Shown: positions 22,498 through 34,797, counted from the stretch's first letter. The stretch: DNA of 64,000 bases from Steinernema hermaphroditum (GCA_030435675.1 CM059622.1:10912001-10976000); one strand, 5' to 3'. The notes: generated by a model from the letters alone, not told the origin. Numbers and translations are program-made.

Positions 22498-23493
22498 TGC
22501 AGACGTTGTAGTTAAGCTGAAAAATTGAACATGTTAACGGCCGCATTATGGGGACCAAATACTTTTGGAAAAAGAGGTTGAACACGAACAGTGAGCCAGA
22601 CAATGCGTATATCAAGGACAGAAGAAACGTAGCACATCATGTACAAAATGTCGACGAAAAACATGCACTGTCTATTGGGTTTCTGGCAGACATGTATGGG
22701 AGACGCAGGTTTAGCATTCGACTCAAAAAACGCCGAGTCGTCGAATCGAGTCATGAATGACTGAGTCGAGGTAAAAAAGGCGACTCGAATTGGAACACTA
22801 GGAGACGCAGAAGATCACAATGTCGTTCCTATCGTTGCATCTGGTGGCTGTCAGCTAGAAATGTTATCGAGCTGCCGAAAATGTGCACCTTTGCAACACT
22901 GACCACATTTTAATCGAAAAATGTGAAAAAAGGAGTTAAGCACGAAAACAACCCTGCCTTTAGGGTTGACGTGCAGAGCAACAAAACGACAGTAAAAGGT
23001 AGAACGCCGGTCGCTGCAGGATTCACCCCTCTGCCCTTGTGAATTGTCAAACTAGGCAAAATTACTTTGCCAGTCATGTCAATGTTTCGAGAAAGTCAGA
23101 TCTGTATAATGAAGACAAGAACCGAGTTGTGAAACGATGGCTGCGGCCGTTGTATTGTATCGTGCTTGCACGAGGCGGTGCTGCGGTTTGGTTGTTGTAC
23201 TATGATACCTTGAACCGGGTGATGCACGACAGATGTCAAATCCAAAACAGATTCACGAACATTGGTGAGCTCACTGTGTGTTGATCAAGAAATGTCATTT
23301 TTGCAGGCCGACAAACCACGGCAGAACCTGTGATACCATTGTAGTTCACCTATCTCCGATCATATATCGGACCAGCAAGAACCACCTGAAGTTTAAGGAG
23401 ACAATATAATCCTCAAACATACTACAATTCATATATGTGCCTTTTAATATATTTATCAAAACAATCATCTCAACGGAACAATTTACATACCCA
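22498..23493. other. intergenic between NAA35 and TATDN3
   Basis: No supported gene. A cluster of gactcga/cgagtc words at 22720-22790 forms imperfect direct and inverted repeats. Frames on either strand are short and lack domains. Confidence 0.5.
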
Positions 23494-24478
23494 TTACTTG
23501 ACACACTTCTTCAACATTGGAAATAACTTCAAAGCATTTGCGGTAGTTTTGGAGATGACTTCTTCGACAGAAATGTTCTTCACCTCAGCAATTAGTTCAG
23601 CGCTATAGCGGATGTTCATGGGCTCGTTACGTTCTGTCTTCGATGGGCCCAATACCGGAGAATCCGTTTCAAGACACAGCTGATCGATAGGAATCGCACT
23701 GATCAAACGTTCTTTCTGAAATAAAAAACACAAAAAATTACTCAATAGAGTAGAAGGCGACCTACCTCTGCTTTATTCAGTGTGAATGATGGAGGAATCG
23801 AAAAGAAAAATCCAGCATCGATTGCGGGCTTGGCATTTTTCGGACTTCCACTGAAAGCATGAAGAAGAACTTTTTGAGCCCCATTGTTAATCAAATGATC
23901 GATCACCGGACGACCTGCGGATCTCGAATGGACGTTCCTAAAAAGGAATACGACGTTCGTTAGATGTTACGCATACTTCAGCTTACACAGCTAGATCCAA
24001 CGAGCGAGCTAAAGCAATCTGCTTTGCGAAAATTTCACGTTGAATGGTCTTGTCCTCATCCGTTTTAATGTAGCGCGGTGTGAAATCTAGTCCTACCTAA
24101 ATGAACACTTGCGCAATTAGAGATCTCGAAAAATAGACACCGACTTCACCTATAGCAGCGAGGCGAGCTTTTTCACGTGAAATCGCATTTTCAGCTCCAA
24201 CATAATGGTCCAGTTGTGCACTTACGTGACCCTAAAATTACAAGTACCTGTATCTAGAAATTTGTGATCTAACTTACACGTTGAACCGGATGAATTCCAA
24301 GAGCAGGGAAGGCAAAATCCGGATACTTATCATACAGATTGAGGACTTGGTCAAATTGATCGAGAAATTCAGCACACACGACTGCACCGATAACCCCACT
24401 GTTCTTGGCTCTGGCAATTACTTCATCAATGTCCGATTCAAACTGTGGATCAGCCAAATGGCAGTGACAGTCTATCAT
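23494..24478 (-). CDS. TATDN3: TatD-family metal-dependent nuclease (TATDN3 type)
   Basis: Five exons (24478-24278, 24231-24141, 24092-23987, 23937-23766 and 23715-23494) give 263 residues, near the usual TATDN3 length. The protein starts [10 protein letters not shown], so the metal-binding HxH is at residues 4-6. Further ligands are visible: the Glu in AIGEVGLDF, the His in LHAFSGSP, the conserved His in NVHSR, and ETDSPVLGP with the catalytic Asp. The fold is a TIM barrel with DNase activity in relatives; the cellular role of TATDN3 is poorly known. The exon 3 acceptor is the second of two nearby AGs because only it keeps GEVGLDF in frame. TTTCAG lies 12 nt before the ATG, a likely spliced-leader site. 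Confidence 0.94.
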
Positions 24479-25123
24479 ATTATCCTCCTGAAATTTTACA
24501 CTTGGAGCCTTGGAAATAAAACGACACATCAAAAAAATTCACGCAAATCGAAAATACGAAGAAAGGATTCTATATATGAAACCACTGCGCAGTTCAATTA
24601 CTTATGTAAATATCCTTTTCTAACCGGGCAGGTGGGGGCTCTGCGAGGAATCCGCGAGTTAGATATTGCACGAAGCGGAAGTAAAAGTGTTGCAAAAAGA
24701 AAATGATCTATGGCATGCGAAGAAAACGACGAAGAGCGGTGCTGGGGCAATTTGGACGCTCTCCTTTTCTGCTAAAGATTTTTGACCGATACAATTTACC
24801 ACAAACCAGTTTACCACAAGGAGGTCTTGGGCAGGGTGTGCGAACGTCGCTCCGAATGCGACCTCCACTCACTCAGGGATGTTGCTGCGGGACCACTCGG
24901 TGAGCATGATCACTTTTCGGTCACTTTTACACTATGAGGTCCACTCTTGGAACGGCCTATTGGATTGATCGTGCACCTTTGTCTTGTGGCGTACAAAGAA
25001 AAATGCCAACCTTGTCGATATGTCCAGTACATGTATGCAGTTGTATTCGGTTGTGGAATATTTTATGGAGTTCACAAAATGATTAAGCGTAAATGAAAAT
25101 TGTTATGCAAAAAGTGTAGAAAT
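24479..25123. other. intergenic, no gene seen
   Basis: This is the shared flank of the TATDN3 promoter and the 3' end of the surface-protein gene. Frames around 24659-24903 lack support. Confidence 0.5.
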
Positions 25124-26249
25124 CTAGGACGCAAAGATTCCATAGAAGACGGTGAAGAAAAGCGATAGCGCGAGAGTTCCAGCAGTCGATCGCACTCCTT
25201 TGGACTCAATTCTATCTTGTCCAGAGCTGCCTTCATACGTGAAGTAATCCGTCAGATTTTTGGGATAATGCTCGCTAAAGTTAATGCATTAGTATCTTTT
25301 GCCTCCTTTCGCATACCATTGGAGTGAATGAATAAAACCGTTAAACGTAACGCCAGTATTCTCTTCGAGAAATGTGCAGGTACTGTTCTGGACGTTCCAT
25401 TTGTAATTCCATTTGTTGGAGCCAGCTGTTTCGACGGACCAACTGTCGAAATACTGATCATAGGATGTTGTACGTTCTCCGTTGCACTGGTTGAAGGTCT
25501 CCTCAAACTGTAATCGGTCAATATTATTGAAAAAAAACATAAAGAGACTTACCATGTCAACCACCGTCAGGTTCTTTTGGTTGCACTTGATGCGGCGCGC
25601 TTCTAACTTCGTTGGACTCACCATTTTGAGTTGGAAGCAGTCTTCGCGACAAACAACCGTATCTTCGACAAGAAGGCGACATCCACACTCTTTGTCAAGT
25701 GTCCTGTGCACGAACGGAACCGCATCTTCCACTTTCGACAAGTCAATCGCGTAGCTGAAACGTTTCTAAGTTTAGAGCAAACTGCTGAGCACTCACGATG
25801 CGCCTTCGAATTTGTGGAGGAGAGCATGAGTGACGCACTTTCCTCCCTTCTTCGTTCTTTGCCACACGATGAGAGCACGGTCATTGCGAAGGGGATGAAC
25901 GACAACGTGAGAAAACGAATCGTTAAGTAGTCCTGATTTTAAGCACCGTGAAGTTCAGCAACCGATAAACCTACCTTTCTGCTCATCCACGTCGGCTTTG
26001 ATCTTCTGACCGTCAATGACGACCTCCTTTGGATCCACCTGACGGAAAAAGACGAGGTTGTGCAACGAATAGACGATCGCCTCTTTATCCTTCTGCCAGT
26101 CGTTATTGGAACACACTGAAACGCAGAATTGTTTCCCACCTGCTTGTTTTCATCACGAACAAACGTTGGTTAGCGTCGGTGAAGGAACTCGCGGATAGAA
26201 GTAGAATCAAAACGGCAGCGAAGCCGCACGACCGCTCAATAAAAATCAT
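25124..26249 (-). CDS. secreted, probably GPI-anchored nematode surface protein
   Basis: Six exons (26249-26165, 26115-25975, 25932-25797, 25754-25553, 25507-25317 and 25274-25124) give 301 residues with consistent phases and 42-49 bp introns. It begins with a signal peptide (CGFAAVLILLLSASSFTDA). The ectodomain has about ten cysteines in patterns such as KECGCRLL, VVCREDC and IKCNQKN, plus several N-x-S/T sites. The C-terminus is a small-residue stretch followed by a hydrophobic tail (TAGTLALSLFFTVFYGIFAS), typical of a GPI-attachment signal. I do not recognise a named domain, although the CRE.C...RRIKC.....TVVDM and GVTFNGFIH patterns look like a nematode-restricted family. A short unspliced tail would lack the anchor, so splicing of the last intron matters. 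Confidence 0.75.
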
Positions 26250-26626
26250 TCTAGGTAAAGTGAATCATTCGTCTGAAAATGGCCAGTCAGGCTCTGATCC
26301 AGACATCTAGACATAACCTTTGTGTCTGCAAAACTTCATGACGCCTAAGGAGGTGTTCAAACAAATGGAAAAAATCGCTACTGTGCTTGAACATTTTTCC
26401 AGCTTCCCATAATGCAGGGTTTCAGTTTGATTTTCCACTCAAGACGGTTCATGTTTTCACTATGGATCTTTGCAAGGATTTGCAAAAGTGTTTTCGTCTT
26501 AGTTCGCGCCCCATTCTCTCATTTCTTCTTTCTGCGAACGTTCGATGTTTGTCATGAATTAAAATAAGCCCTTTGCTGGTTCAATAAAGCAACGTTATCA
26601 CGCATTCCACATTGAATTGCGAAGCG
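26250..26626. other. intergenic, no gene seen
   Basis: This is a divergent spacer between the surface-protein gene and the small secreted peptide. It carries no recognised site beyond AT-rich tracts. Confidence 0.5.
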
Positions 26627-26851
26627 ATGAAGATCTTTTGTCTCCTTCTCTGTGTCGTCTTGGCCATTGCGACCGTCTTGGCTGCTGAGGATAGTGGATA
26701 CGACAGGAGGATCTACGATATTAACGACGAAACGAATCCTAAGTTTGCAGCGAGGCTCATGCGGGGATCATTCGTCTCAACCGGTCCTCGAGATTGCATC
26801 TGTCGTCACCAAAGAGGTTGTCCATGTGAGAATTATCCCAACAATTGGTGA
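26627..26851 (+). CDS. small secreted peptide with CXC-rich C-terminus
   Basis: A single-exon 74-residue protein. The signal peptide (MKIFCLLLCVVLAIATVLAA) is strong. The mature peptide is acidic then basic and ends with four cysteines in CIC and CPC pairs (DCICRHQRGCPCENY). AATAAA lies within ~20 nt of the stop. The start at 26627 is preferred over an upstream in-frame ATG because it gives a clean signal peptide. The family is unknown; a host-defence or structural peptide are both possible. A decayed second copy of its start region follows at about 26880. Confidence 0.65.
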   Translation: MKIFCLLLCVVLAIATVLAAEDSGYDRRIYDINDETNPKFAARLMRGSFVSTGPRDCICRHQRGCPCENYPNNW

Positions 26852-26879
26852 TCTTCTCTTCTTACGATAATAAATTTTC

Positions 26880-26945
26880 TGTATAACCATCCCATTCAAT
26901 TGTGAAGCGATGTTTTCCTTTCTTTCCTGAGTCATCTTGTATCAA
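26880..26945 (+). pseudogene. truncated duplicate of the small peptide gene
   Basis: The stretch cattcaattgtgaagcgatg, followed by a degraded signal-peptide region and gtcatctt, resembles 26608-26665 at the start of the neighbouring gene. The frame is broken soon after the ATG and no cysteine region follows. It is a remnant of a short tandem duplication. Confidence 0.5.
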
Positions 26946-29280
26946 TGCACTTCTAGTTACTTAGGGAAAACCTTCGTCTTTCCGAACTATTTTTTATCTG
27001 GCGACATGGTAGGTAATTAGGTAATTACAGTTATCCAAAATAAAAACTTCGGTGCCTGTCTGCAGACAAGGTCCTTTCCACTACTTTGATTGACTCTGTT
27101 TGCCAAAAATGGTCGCCATTATCTGCAGTGTTTGTCTGGCAGACAGACAGACGAAGTGGTTTCTTCGCCTTAGCTTGTGTATGAGTGACGGAGTTTTTTT
27201 GCCATTTGATGCATTTGATTGCATGTAAATCCAACTCAAATCTGCAAGCCACGGAGGATGTCCGCTTGTTTTGTTTTGACACAGGTATCCTTACAAAAGC
27301 GACTTTCCGCGAGGCGCCCTTTATTTGTAAATACTTTGTATTTTACAAACTCACATGGGATTTGTGTTCTCATCGGGAAACTTGGCTTTGAACATAATCT
27401 TTCAGCAAACAATGCTGTCAGGTGGTTGAGAAGGAAATAAAAAACGCTGTAAAGCGGACCGCTTAGTGGTCAAGCGTGACCACCCGGGCGATTAGGCTTA
27501 AAACCTTGTCAAACACTCAAAGGTTGTAGGAAGTGAAAAGCAAATAATTATTTGAACGTTGGACTCCGGCGGCGACACCAAAAATAGTCGGCATCCTTGC
27601 TCTGCACACGGCATCGACGTGTGCAAACAGAAGGTGCCACTTTTGGCTCTTAAAGTCCACATGGACTCCAAAACGTGAGTAAACGCTCGGCCAGTTTCCG
27701 TCTGCAAGTGTTTGTTCGGCGAAAGTGAGGCGGCATGTTGACAGAGCGAGGTGATTTCCCAGGGCCTCCGGAAATCAAAGTGTTTCAAAGAGTGATTGTT
27801 GATCAGTAAATAAGAAACGACGTCATCTTCTGGTGCGCAGAACGTCGCTTGATGTGCTGATTCACGCATTGACAGGAAATGCAAACACATATCCAGAAGC
27901 GCCTCGTAGTGGATTTTTGTCGACAACTTTACGGAGCATTTTCAATGGATTAGCAATCATCTGCTATCATTAAAAAAATGCATGGCAGTGGTCCTTGAAG
28001 GTACTTTAATGGACAGATTGAGTATTGTGGAAGTGCCAAAATACGCAACGGATTATTTCATTCAAGATACAGTACACAATACCCTATGGCAAATCTACAG
28101 CGTGTATTTGTCAACATGAGTAACCCCAGCTGATAAGAATAATGCAAAGAACGCGAAGATTTCTCCCTGTGTGGCCTTAATCTGAACCACAAAGAAGTGC
28201 CACGCCATGGGCAAACACTCATCAAAGTAGTCATTTAGCTATGTGAATCAAAAAAGCGGTCAAGGTGTTAATCACATGCCAAGAAGACCCGTTTTCGTTT
28301 GTCTCCGTCCAGCAGAGCCCCTTCTATTCATGCAATCGTCCGGACCGCTGCGCAAGAATCGAAGCGCTGCGCTTTTATCAGAATAGCTTATTCCTAGCCG
28401 TAAGCGGGGACTGGCGTGAGAGACTGTATAAGGCTAGAGAAAATCGATTCCAAAGGATAAGGGAGGAGGGGGAGGACGAGGTGGCATCGTAGCAAACAAA
28501 CAGTTTGTTACTGTCGCGAAAGGCCACGAAGACGGAGTTGTTGACGTTTTGCCGAGTTTCCCCTTCTCAGTGGCGGTACAGCAACAACGTGTGCATTGTA
28601 TTATACTGATTCCATTTTGTGAAATAGTATATCAGTGCTATTGTCAGCTTTGACGTTATCATGGAACTGGCACGCCGACTTGGGTAAACACACTTGGGTA
28701 AACATAAACAGTCACCTTCGGGGAATTTGAGATCTAAACAAGTGCAGAAATGGGTTCATCTTACACATGTTAAAGGACATTAGGAGACACAGTATTGCTT
28801 GGTTTCTTCTTTTCTTGAAACATGGAGAAGGCTGCATAAGAGTGTTCATAAGAAACTTCACACTCTTAGAGGAATAGTGTCGTGTGACAATGATAAAAAC
28901 AAATAATTATCGTCATCAAAACTAAATAAACACTCCGAAAAAAGAGTATTAAAGAGCACAATCACATCCTAATCACCTTCTTCAGTTGTACAGTGGGGAC
29001 AGTATCCATCGGCGAATTTGTGAAAAACGCGGAATTGCAGAGATCACCTCGTGCTAAGCGTATTTTCCCTTTCAATCCCGCGCAGACTGATCTTCTGATG
29101 TTCGGAACGGTGGTGCGCGGGTGCCGAATAGTTTTTCGGTACCAAATCGTATTTGAAACTGATCGTTCAAATGTCAAATTGCTAATCGCCTTACATCATC
29201 AGAAATCACGTTCCCGTTTGTAGCCTGGATATAAAAGTGGCCTCAGGATTGCAGCCACCTGCAGTGTGCAACCTTAGAAG
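26946..29280. other. long intergenic region before the otopetrin gene
   Basis: No convincing gene in 2.3 kb. 27055-27155 contains an imperfect inverted repeat (ctgtctgcagacaa... / ...tgtctggcagacagacag) that could be a small MITE. At about 27468 gtggtca-agcg-tgaccac forms a perfect 7-bp hairpin. A 142-codon minus frame near 27498-27926 starts at TTG and was not accepted. Confidence 0.5.
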
Positions 29281-32200
29281 ATGAGTGACTCGGAGAGCGC
29301 TACTCGGCCGAAGACTTCTAAAATTGTAGTCGAAATCGCTGAAGAAAGGAGGGCTACCGTACCTGAAAAACCAGAACGCTTCAAGTTTCGTCAGAATATC
29401 CGTCGTGGATTGAGAGCAGCGTTCGGAAAGGATTTGAGAAACGGTAAGATGGTACTTTGTGATTTAATTCAAAGAGGTCTCTTCAAAAGGCACCATTTGG
29501 GCACTGCCACCGGTTCCGAGTTCCGATTTTGCAAAATTAAAAAGCGAATTTTTATTTCAAAAATGAAAAGAAAGCATATCAGGTAACCTAATGTTAATCT
29601 ACGCTATCTGCAGCTGAATATAAAAATTGATCTGTGCCACTTGTGCTTTGAGCAAAAACTAGATTTTTTCTATTTTTCTATGAGTAACATGAAGATCGGT
29701 GTCAGATCGCTCAGTTCCTCTCCGCCCGATCCGGTCCCTTTTGATCTCTGCTTCGGCTTTTTCCGTAGCTTGACTCATGAACCTTGTCCCGACTGTTTGT
29801 GTACCTTTGAGGTGTTCAGCTCGGGAACCTGTCGCGCCGCTTTTTGCTTCTCCGCTGCCGGTGGCGACGGGGTGATCCGGTCAACCGGCAGTGCAGCACA
29901 CTGTCATGCTCGGTCAATGGGGGCGCCGGCGGGGAGGCGGGCGAAACTGGTTAGCGCGCGCGGAAGAGGTACCGGTAGCACTCGGCGCCGTGGTCGGAAG
30001 CCGATCGCGCGGCCCTCGTGTTGACGCGGTGACGCAAAGTTGATTTTAGATTTCTCTCGTAGGTGTCTAATGCTCGGGAGGGGTATTTAAGAGAATTGGG
30101 ACGGTAGTCATTGGGTCTACTTATTTTCCCTTGTGGTATTCAAATATTCTTACTCAATACTGTGACCCCGTAGGCAGAAGAGTCATGAGTTACTGTTCAA
30201 TTAGGGCCCCATCAAAAAGGTCACCTTCTTGGAGAGCTCTTGGAATTCTGCTCATCCAAACAATTCTCTGCTGATCACCGCTAAGTGCTTCTCAAATATT
30301 ATTACCATTTTCCCGTTTTCTTGTGTCCGATCTTCGCGTAAGGTGTCAAATGATGTGTTTGCCCACGAGTTCAAAGGACGATATTTCAAGTGCCAGTCAC
30401 ACTGTTCGTTCTTCCAGAAATGACGGCCGACGGCGAGAAGCACACCAACCACCGAAGATTGGACATCGATGACGACGCCGAATCGGGCCGCGGCACCCTG
30501 AAAGGTAGTACTTCTGGAAATCCCTCTGATTCTAAACAATCTAGCCGACGTTCATCAAATTAGCCATTAGTTTACTCAAAAGGTCCGTCCACAAATGCTC
30601 TTAATCGCGGCACCCAAGCGATCTCATTTCCTTCCAAATATTTACCATTTCAAAGAATGCAAATGAACTTGGATAAACACCTTAGCTTCCCCGACCATTA
30701 ATTCCGCTTAAGATATGGGACACTCGATGGACTCCGAGGACTCCATCGACATGGACAAGGGCAGTGTTGCCTCTTTGGCCAAAAGTGGAACTAGCTTTGC
30801 CGATACCATGTTCACGGAAGATTTCGTTTACGACGGCCGATGGATCGATAATAGAGAAGCATGGTACTTAGTGGCTGCCTTCCTTCCTATGGGTCCCTTT
30901 TTAGTGATCATTTTGTATCTGTCCTCACCTGTTTGTACGCCTTGATCCTCATTGTTTTCTCGATAGTTCTCGAAGTTTCGCAGAAGTTCACTGTCGACGA
31001 GTGGTTCGCCGAAACAGTAGGCAAATTCAGGAGGCTCGGTGTTTCATCTGATCTTTAGCTGTTCTACATCTTTATGTACGGAACGTCGATTCTCTTCTTC
31101 ATCTACTGCTACTTCTTGATGCTCCATCCGGGGTGGTTCAACTACCTGGTAAAGTACGCGTTCAAGAAGCAGTGGATCAGTAGCTACTCGAAGTGGAAGA
31201 TAAGGAAGACGAGCCACACGGGCGAAGGTGCCGGGTCGCTCTACTTAAGGCTCGGAACTCTCTGTAAGTGGGTCTATAGCAAGGTTTTGATTACTTCTGC
31301 TGAATTTTTAGTAAATATCCTTATATGATTGTCTTTTCAGTCTTCGGTTCCATCGGAATCGCTTTCTACGGCCTCGAGATCTTCATGTGTGTCTCCTCCT
31401 ATCAGTGTCACGGCTACCAGATCGCCAACATGGTCATCGCCGGGGTGTTCACTTTCATTCAGATGCACTTCATCTTCTGCAATTCGAAGGTCTCGTTGTC
31501 CTTCTTGTACATCTTGAGGTTGTATCTTTAGATTGTGATCGTTGGAAGTCGACATTTGGCGAAACTTGGGTCCATGCATCTCGTCGCGGTGGGAAATGTT
31601 TTATCCACCTACCTAATTAGATACTGTAGGTGAATGTGTGGACATGGTTCCGCTTCGTCCTTGCCAAACAGACGGCGAAATCCTCTAAATCTGGAGACAA
31701 AGGCGACTTCGTCGTGGATCTCGCCAAGGAGGTCGTCTCTCAAGTGTTTGTAAGTGAATACTTCCTATACCGCCCTCTACGAGTACTGTACATGTAGACG
31801 ACGACCTCGGCCCCTAGCAGTACGACGTTCAAGTACGCGATGTACATGATGCCCGGCAAGTTCTCGGCCTTCGACTACTTCGGCGACCTCGCCACCTTCC
31901 TGATCACATGCCTCGTGGAATACTCGGTCATCGGTGGCGCCATCATGTTCGTCATCTGGAAGACGATCGACCACAACGCGACCAAGAAGGCCGAGCGGGT
32001 GAAGCGGAAGAACAGAGTGCGCATCGACTGCAGCGCCTCCAGCGCTGGCATCTTCGCCGGGATCCTCTTCCTGATCGGCGCCTTTGTGGCCATCGGCATC
32101 TACTCCGTCTTCAGCCAGCTCCGGGATTCCCGAGGCGCCTTGGAGGTCTTTGGATGGGCCGACTTGTCCCTCTTCGCTCTGCTTCTGGTCGCCACTCTGC

Positions 32201-33015
32201 TTGGAATCTTCCGCATGCGAGACCTACAGTACACGAACCACGGATCTTCGAATTCGGAGTTTCTCGACGAGATTCTTTTGATCATCGGCCTGATCGGAGA
32301 GTTAATCTACAGGTACCTGGTGACTGCTTCTAGAAACCAACTGTTTCGTTCAGCTGCTGTGGCCTAGTCCTCTGGATCTCTTCCCGGCACGAGAACCGTC
32401 AAATGGACACTTATCTCATCTTCGTCTTCATCCTCAGAATTCTTCAGGTCACCGTTCAGACGGTCTTCATTCTGATGGCTGGAAGGTAATAGCCCTTCTT
32501 ATTCCCAAAGCTCTAGCCTGGTTTAGACTGCGATCTCACCATCCTGAGACCCTGATAAGGAAGCCAGGAAAGCAGATAGTCACGTTCCTTCTGATGGCTA
32601 ATGTGGGTCGTAGCCCTCAAACCAAACCACTCTGGCTCTTTAGGTGTCCCTCTTCTTCTTCCATACCTTCGAGGGAATGAAGTCCGTATTTGGCTACGTC
32701 GACCCCAATCCCAGCCAGTCCTACACCTATCTGGCCTACGCCATCGGTCCCCTCATCGTCTTCTACCGCTTCCACAGCAGCGCCTGCCTGGCGGAGTGCT
32801 TCAAGCACTGCTTCTCCGAGCACCACCACCACAGCCACTCCCGCAAGAAGCACAATCACGGCCACGACCATGGTCACAGCGGCGATCACGGTCATGACCA
32901 CGGCGAGAGCCACGACCATCACGGCCATGGTCACTCTGAAGCGCCGACGCCCGCTCCCCTCGACCACCAGCGGGACGTTCTCTCCCACTCGATTTCTCTC
33001 GAACGTCCCAACTGA
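29281..33015 (+). CDS. otopetrin proton channel with histidine-rich C-terminal tail
   Basis: Twelve exons: 29281-29443, 30418-30504, 30713-30863, 30905-31016, 31059-31263, 31341-31489, 31532-31588, 31630-31749, 31798-32312, 32354-32485, 32527-32602 and 32644-33015. They total 2139 nt (712 residues). Cytosolic acidic-Ser N-terminus (~130 residues), then about 12 hydrophobic segments. Otopetrin marks: FTFIQMHFIFCNSK, then HLAKLGSMHLVAVNVWTWF; a long second half; KPGKQIVTFLLMANVSLFFF; and IGPLIVFYRFHSSACLAECF at the last helix. Otopetrins are acid-sensing proton channels of the plasma membrane. After the last helix comes an unusual tail with more than 20 His mixed with Gly, Asp and Ser (for example HNHGHDHGHSGDHGHDHG). 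Intron 1 is long (974 bp) and contains a GC-rich patch at 29800-30020. An internal ATG at 30715 could serve a shorter form. Confidence 0.93.
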
Positions 33016-33384
33016 GCTCACTCGATCTATTCCAAAGCTATCTATTCCATTGCTGTACTGTACATTTGCGACGCTAGTATCAACGGGTTCTCTTGTGGAG
33101 AAAATTAATCAATAAAGTAGATTTGTTTCTAAAATTAGATCCGATGTGAGACGATTAGAAGTGGAGCGTGGCCACAGAGACGAACCACGAGGAACACTTT
33201 CAAAGTGCAAACATAAGGTTGAACTGTGAAGTTAGCTTTAGGAGAATCGGTAGCCAAAGTCACAAACACGGCCAGGTCGGACTCCGTGTTTGCTTACTGT
33301 AGTGCCGAGAAAGGACCGACAAAAGAGTTCAAACATTTCAGAGACCAAGTCCATAGTTCAAATTGTCGTCTGAAGTTCTTAACA
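33016..33384. other. 3' flank of otopetrin gene
   Basis: AATAAA lies at about 33111, within 100 nt of the stop. A hairpin-like aacacgg...ccgtgtt pair lies at 33266-33292. No gene is seen. Confidence 0.5.
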
Positions 33385-33511
33385 TGTACAGAATTGACAT
33401 GATAGGGGAGTAAGCATGAAAAGTAAAATGTACCTTCAAGGAGAAGAACGCTCGCCACGTGCGTTGCGATGGTGCTCAATTCCGCGTGGCGCCATCAGTT
33501 GCTACGTATTA

Positions 33512-34235
33512 GACTGAATCTTTAGAGACGAGCGCCACCGTACGCCGCTTGTAAATGTGTGAAGTCTTGATCTTTTTTTTGGAGATCTGAAACGTTTATC
33601 TCGTTTCGTCCCCAAGTAAAAGTAGAAGTTTAGCTTGCAGGTTCAACCGTTGGACAACAATGCTCCCTTGCTCCAGTTCTGATTATAAGCATCTCCAGAG
33701 AGACGCAGTTCCAAAATTTATCTCGCCACTTCCATTTGAAAGAGCGGATCTAATGTTTACCTCAAACTTGGGTAATTAAACCGACGACTCTGAGGTGCTC
33801 TGTATCTTGTGTCGTCAGCGACTATCGCGTCGCAGTGGCGCGAGTCGTAGTCGGCGATCGCATTGGCGCTGTGATATCAGAAGGATCTACAGCTACGACT
33901 CGCGCCGCAGCAGAGAAACAATCGCCAGCGACACAAGACCCACAGCGCCATAGAGTTGTCGGTTTAATTACCCAAGTTTGAGGTAAACATTAGATCCGCT
34001 CTTTTAAATGGAAGTGGCGAGATAAATTTTGGAACTGCGTCTCTCTGGAGATGCTTATAATCAGAACTGGAGCAAGGGAGCATTGTTGTCCAACGGTTGA
34101 ACTTGCAAGCTAAACTTCTACTTTTACTTGGGGACGAAACGAGATAAACGCTTCAGTTCTCCACAAAAAAAAAGATCAAGACTTCACACATTTACAAGCG
34201 GCGTACGGTGGCGCTCGTCTCTAAAGATTCAGTCC
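33512..34235. mobile_element. large foldback element with ~300-bp inverted arms
   Basis: A near-perfect palindromic element of about 724 bp. From gactgaatctttagagacga on the left to tctctaaagattcagtc on the right, both arms carry the same blocks: gcttgtaaatgtgtgaagtc; a poly-T/A tract; cgtttatctcgtttcgtccc; caaccgttggacaacaatgc; then the 376-bp MITE core (33684-34059). The centre is a short GC-rich unique stretch. It has no coding capacity. The left flank 33385-33490 matches 15465-15560 in reverse. The compact copies elsewhere contain only the core, so this is a composite or nested form. Confidence 0.85.
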
Positions 34236-34793
34236 AATGCGTGGATTTACACATCGCTTTAAATACTGTGACGGCTTAAAGGACTGGTTGGCCAAATCTG
34301 GTCAAAATGTTTCAACTCTGTAAAAAATTAAACAGTCTATTTTTAGCTTCCTTCTGAACAAAAATGACTCTGATTCGATTATGATGAAAATAGTGCCGGA
34401 AAATGGTGAAAAGAATTTGCGAAAAAATTGAAATATTGTGAGCAGATTTGGCCAACCAGTCACTTAAGCCGCTACAGTACTTAAAGCTACCTGTAAATCC
34501 AATTTACTACTAATTATAAACAGATGGAAGAAACAGGTTTAAAGAAGAACGCCCCACAACGAGGAAATTTGTTCCAATGGGAGTGATAAACAAGGACGTT
34601 TTACACTAAATCGGTGAGGTCCATAAGAAATAATACCGCACATAGTCAGGCTCACGACAAACAGTAGTTCCACGCTGAAAAGGATATACATATTGTTTGT
34701 TTTCGCTTTACCAGAATGCACATTTGTTTTTACATTAATCTTCAAGTTTCAATTAAGAAAGGCAATCAAAGTCCTCTTAGAAAAACATCTCCT
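34236..34793. other. intergenic before the second collagen copy
   Basis: No gene seen. tggccaaatctggtcaaaat at 34289 and gcgaaaaaattg...gcagatttggccaaccagtc near 34440-34460 form an imperfect inverted pair, possibly another small MITE. Confidence 0.4.
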
Positions 34794-34797
34794 CCGC

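Noticed and set aside
27498..27926. 142-codon minus frame
   Set aside because: It begins at TTG, has no signal peptide, domain or splice partner, and its flank holds inverted-repeat sequence.
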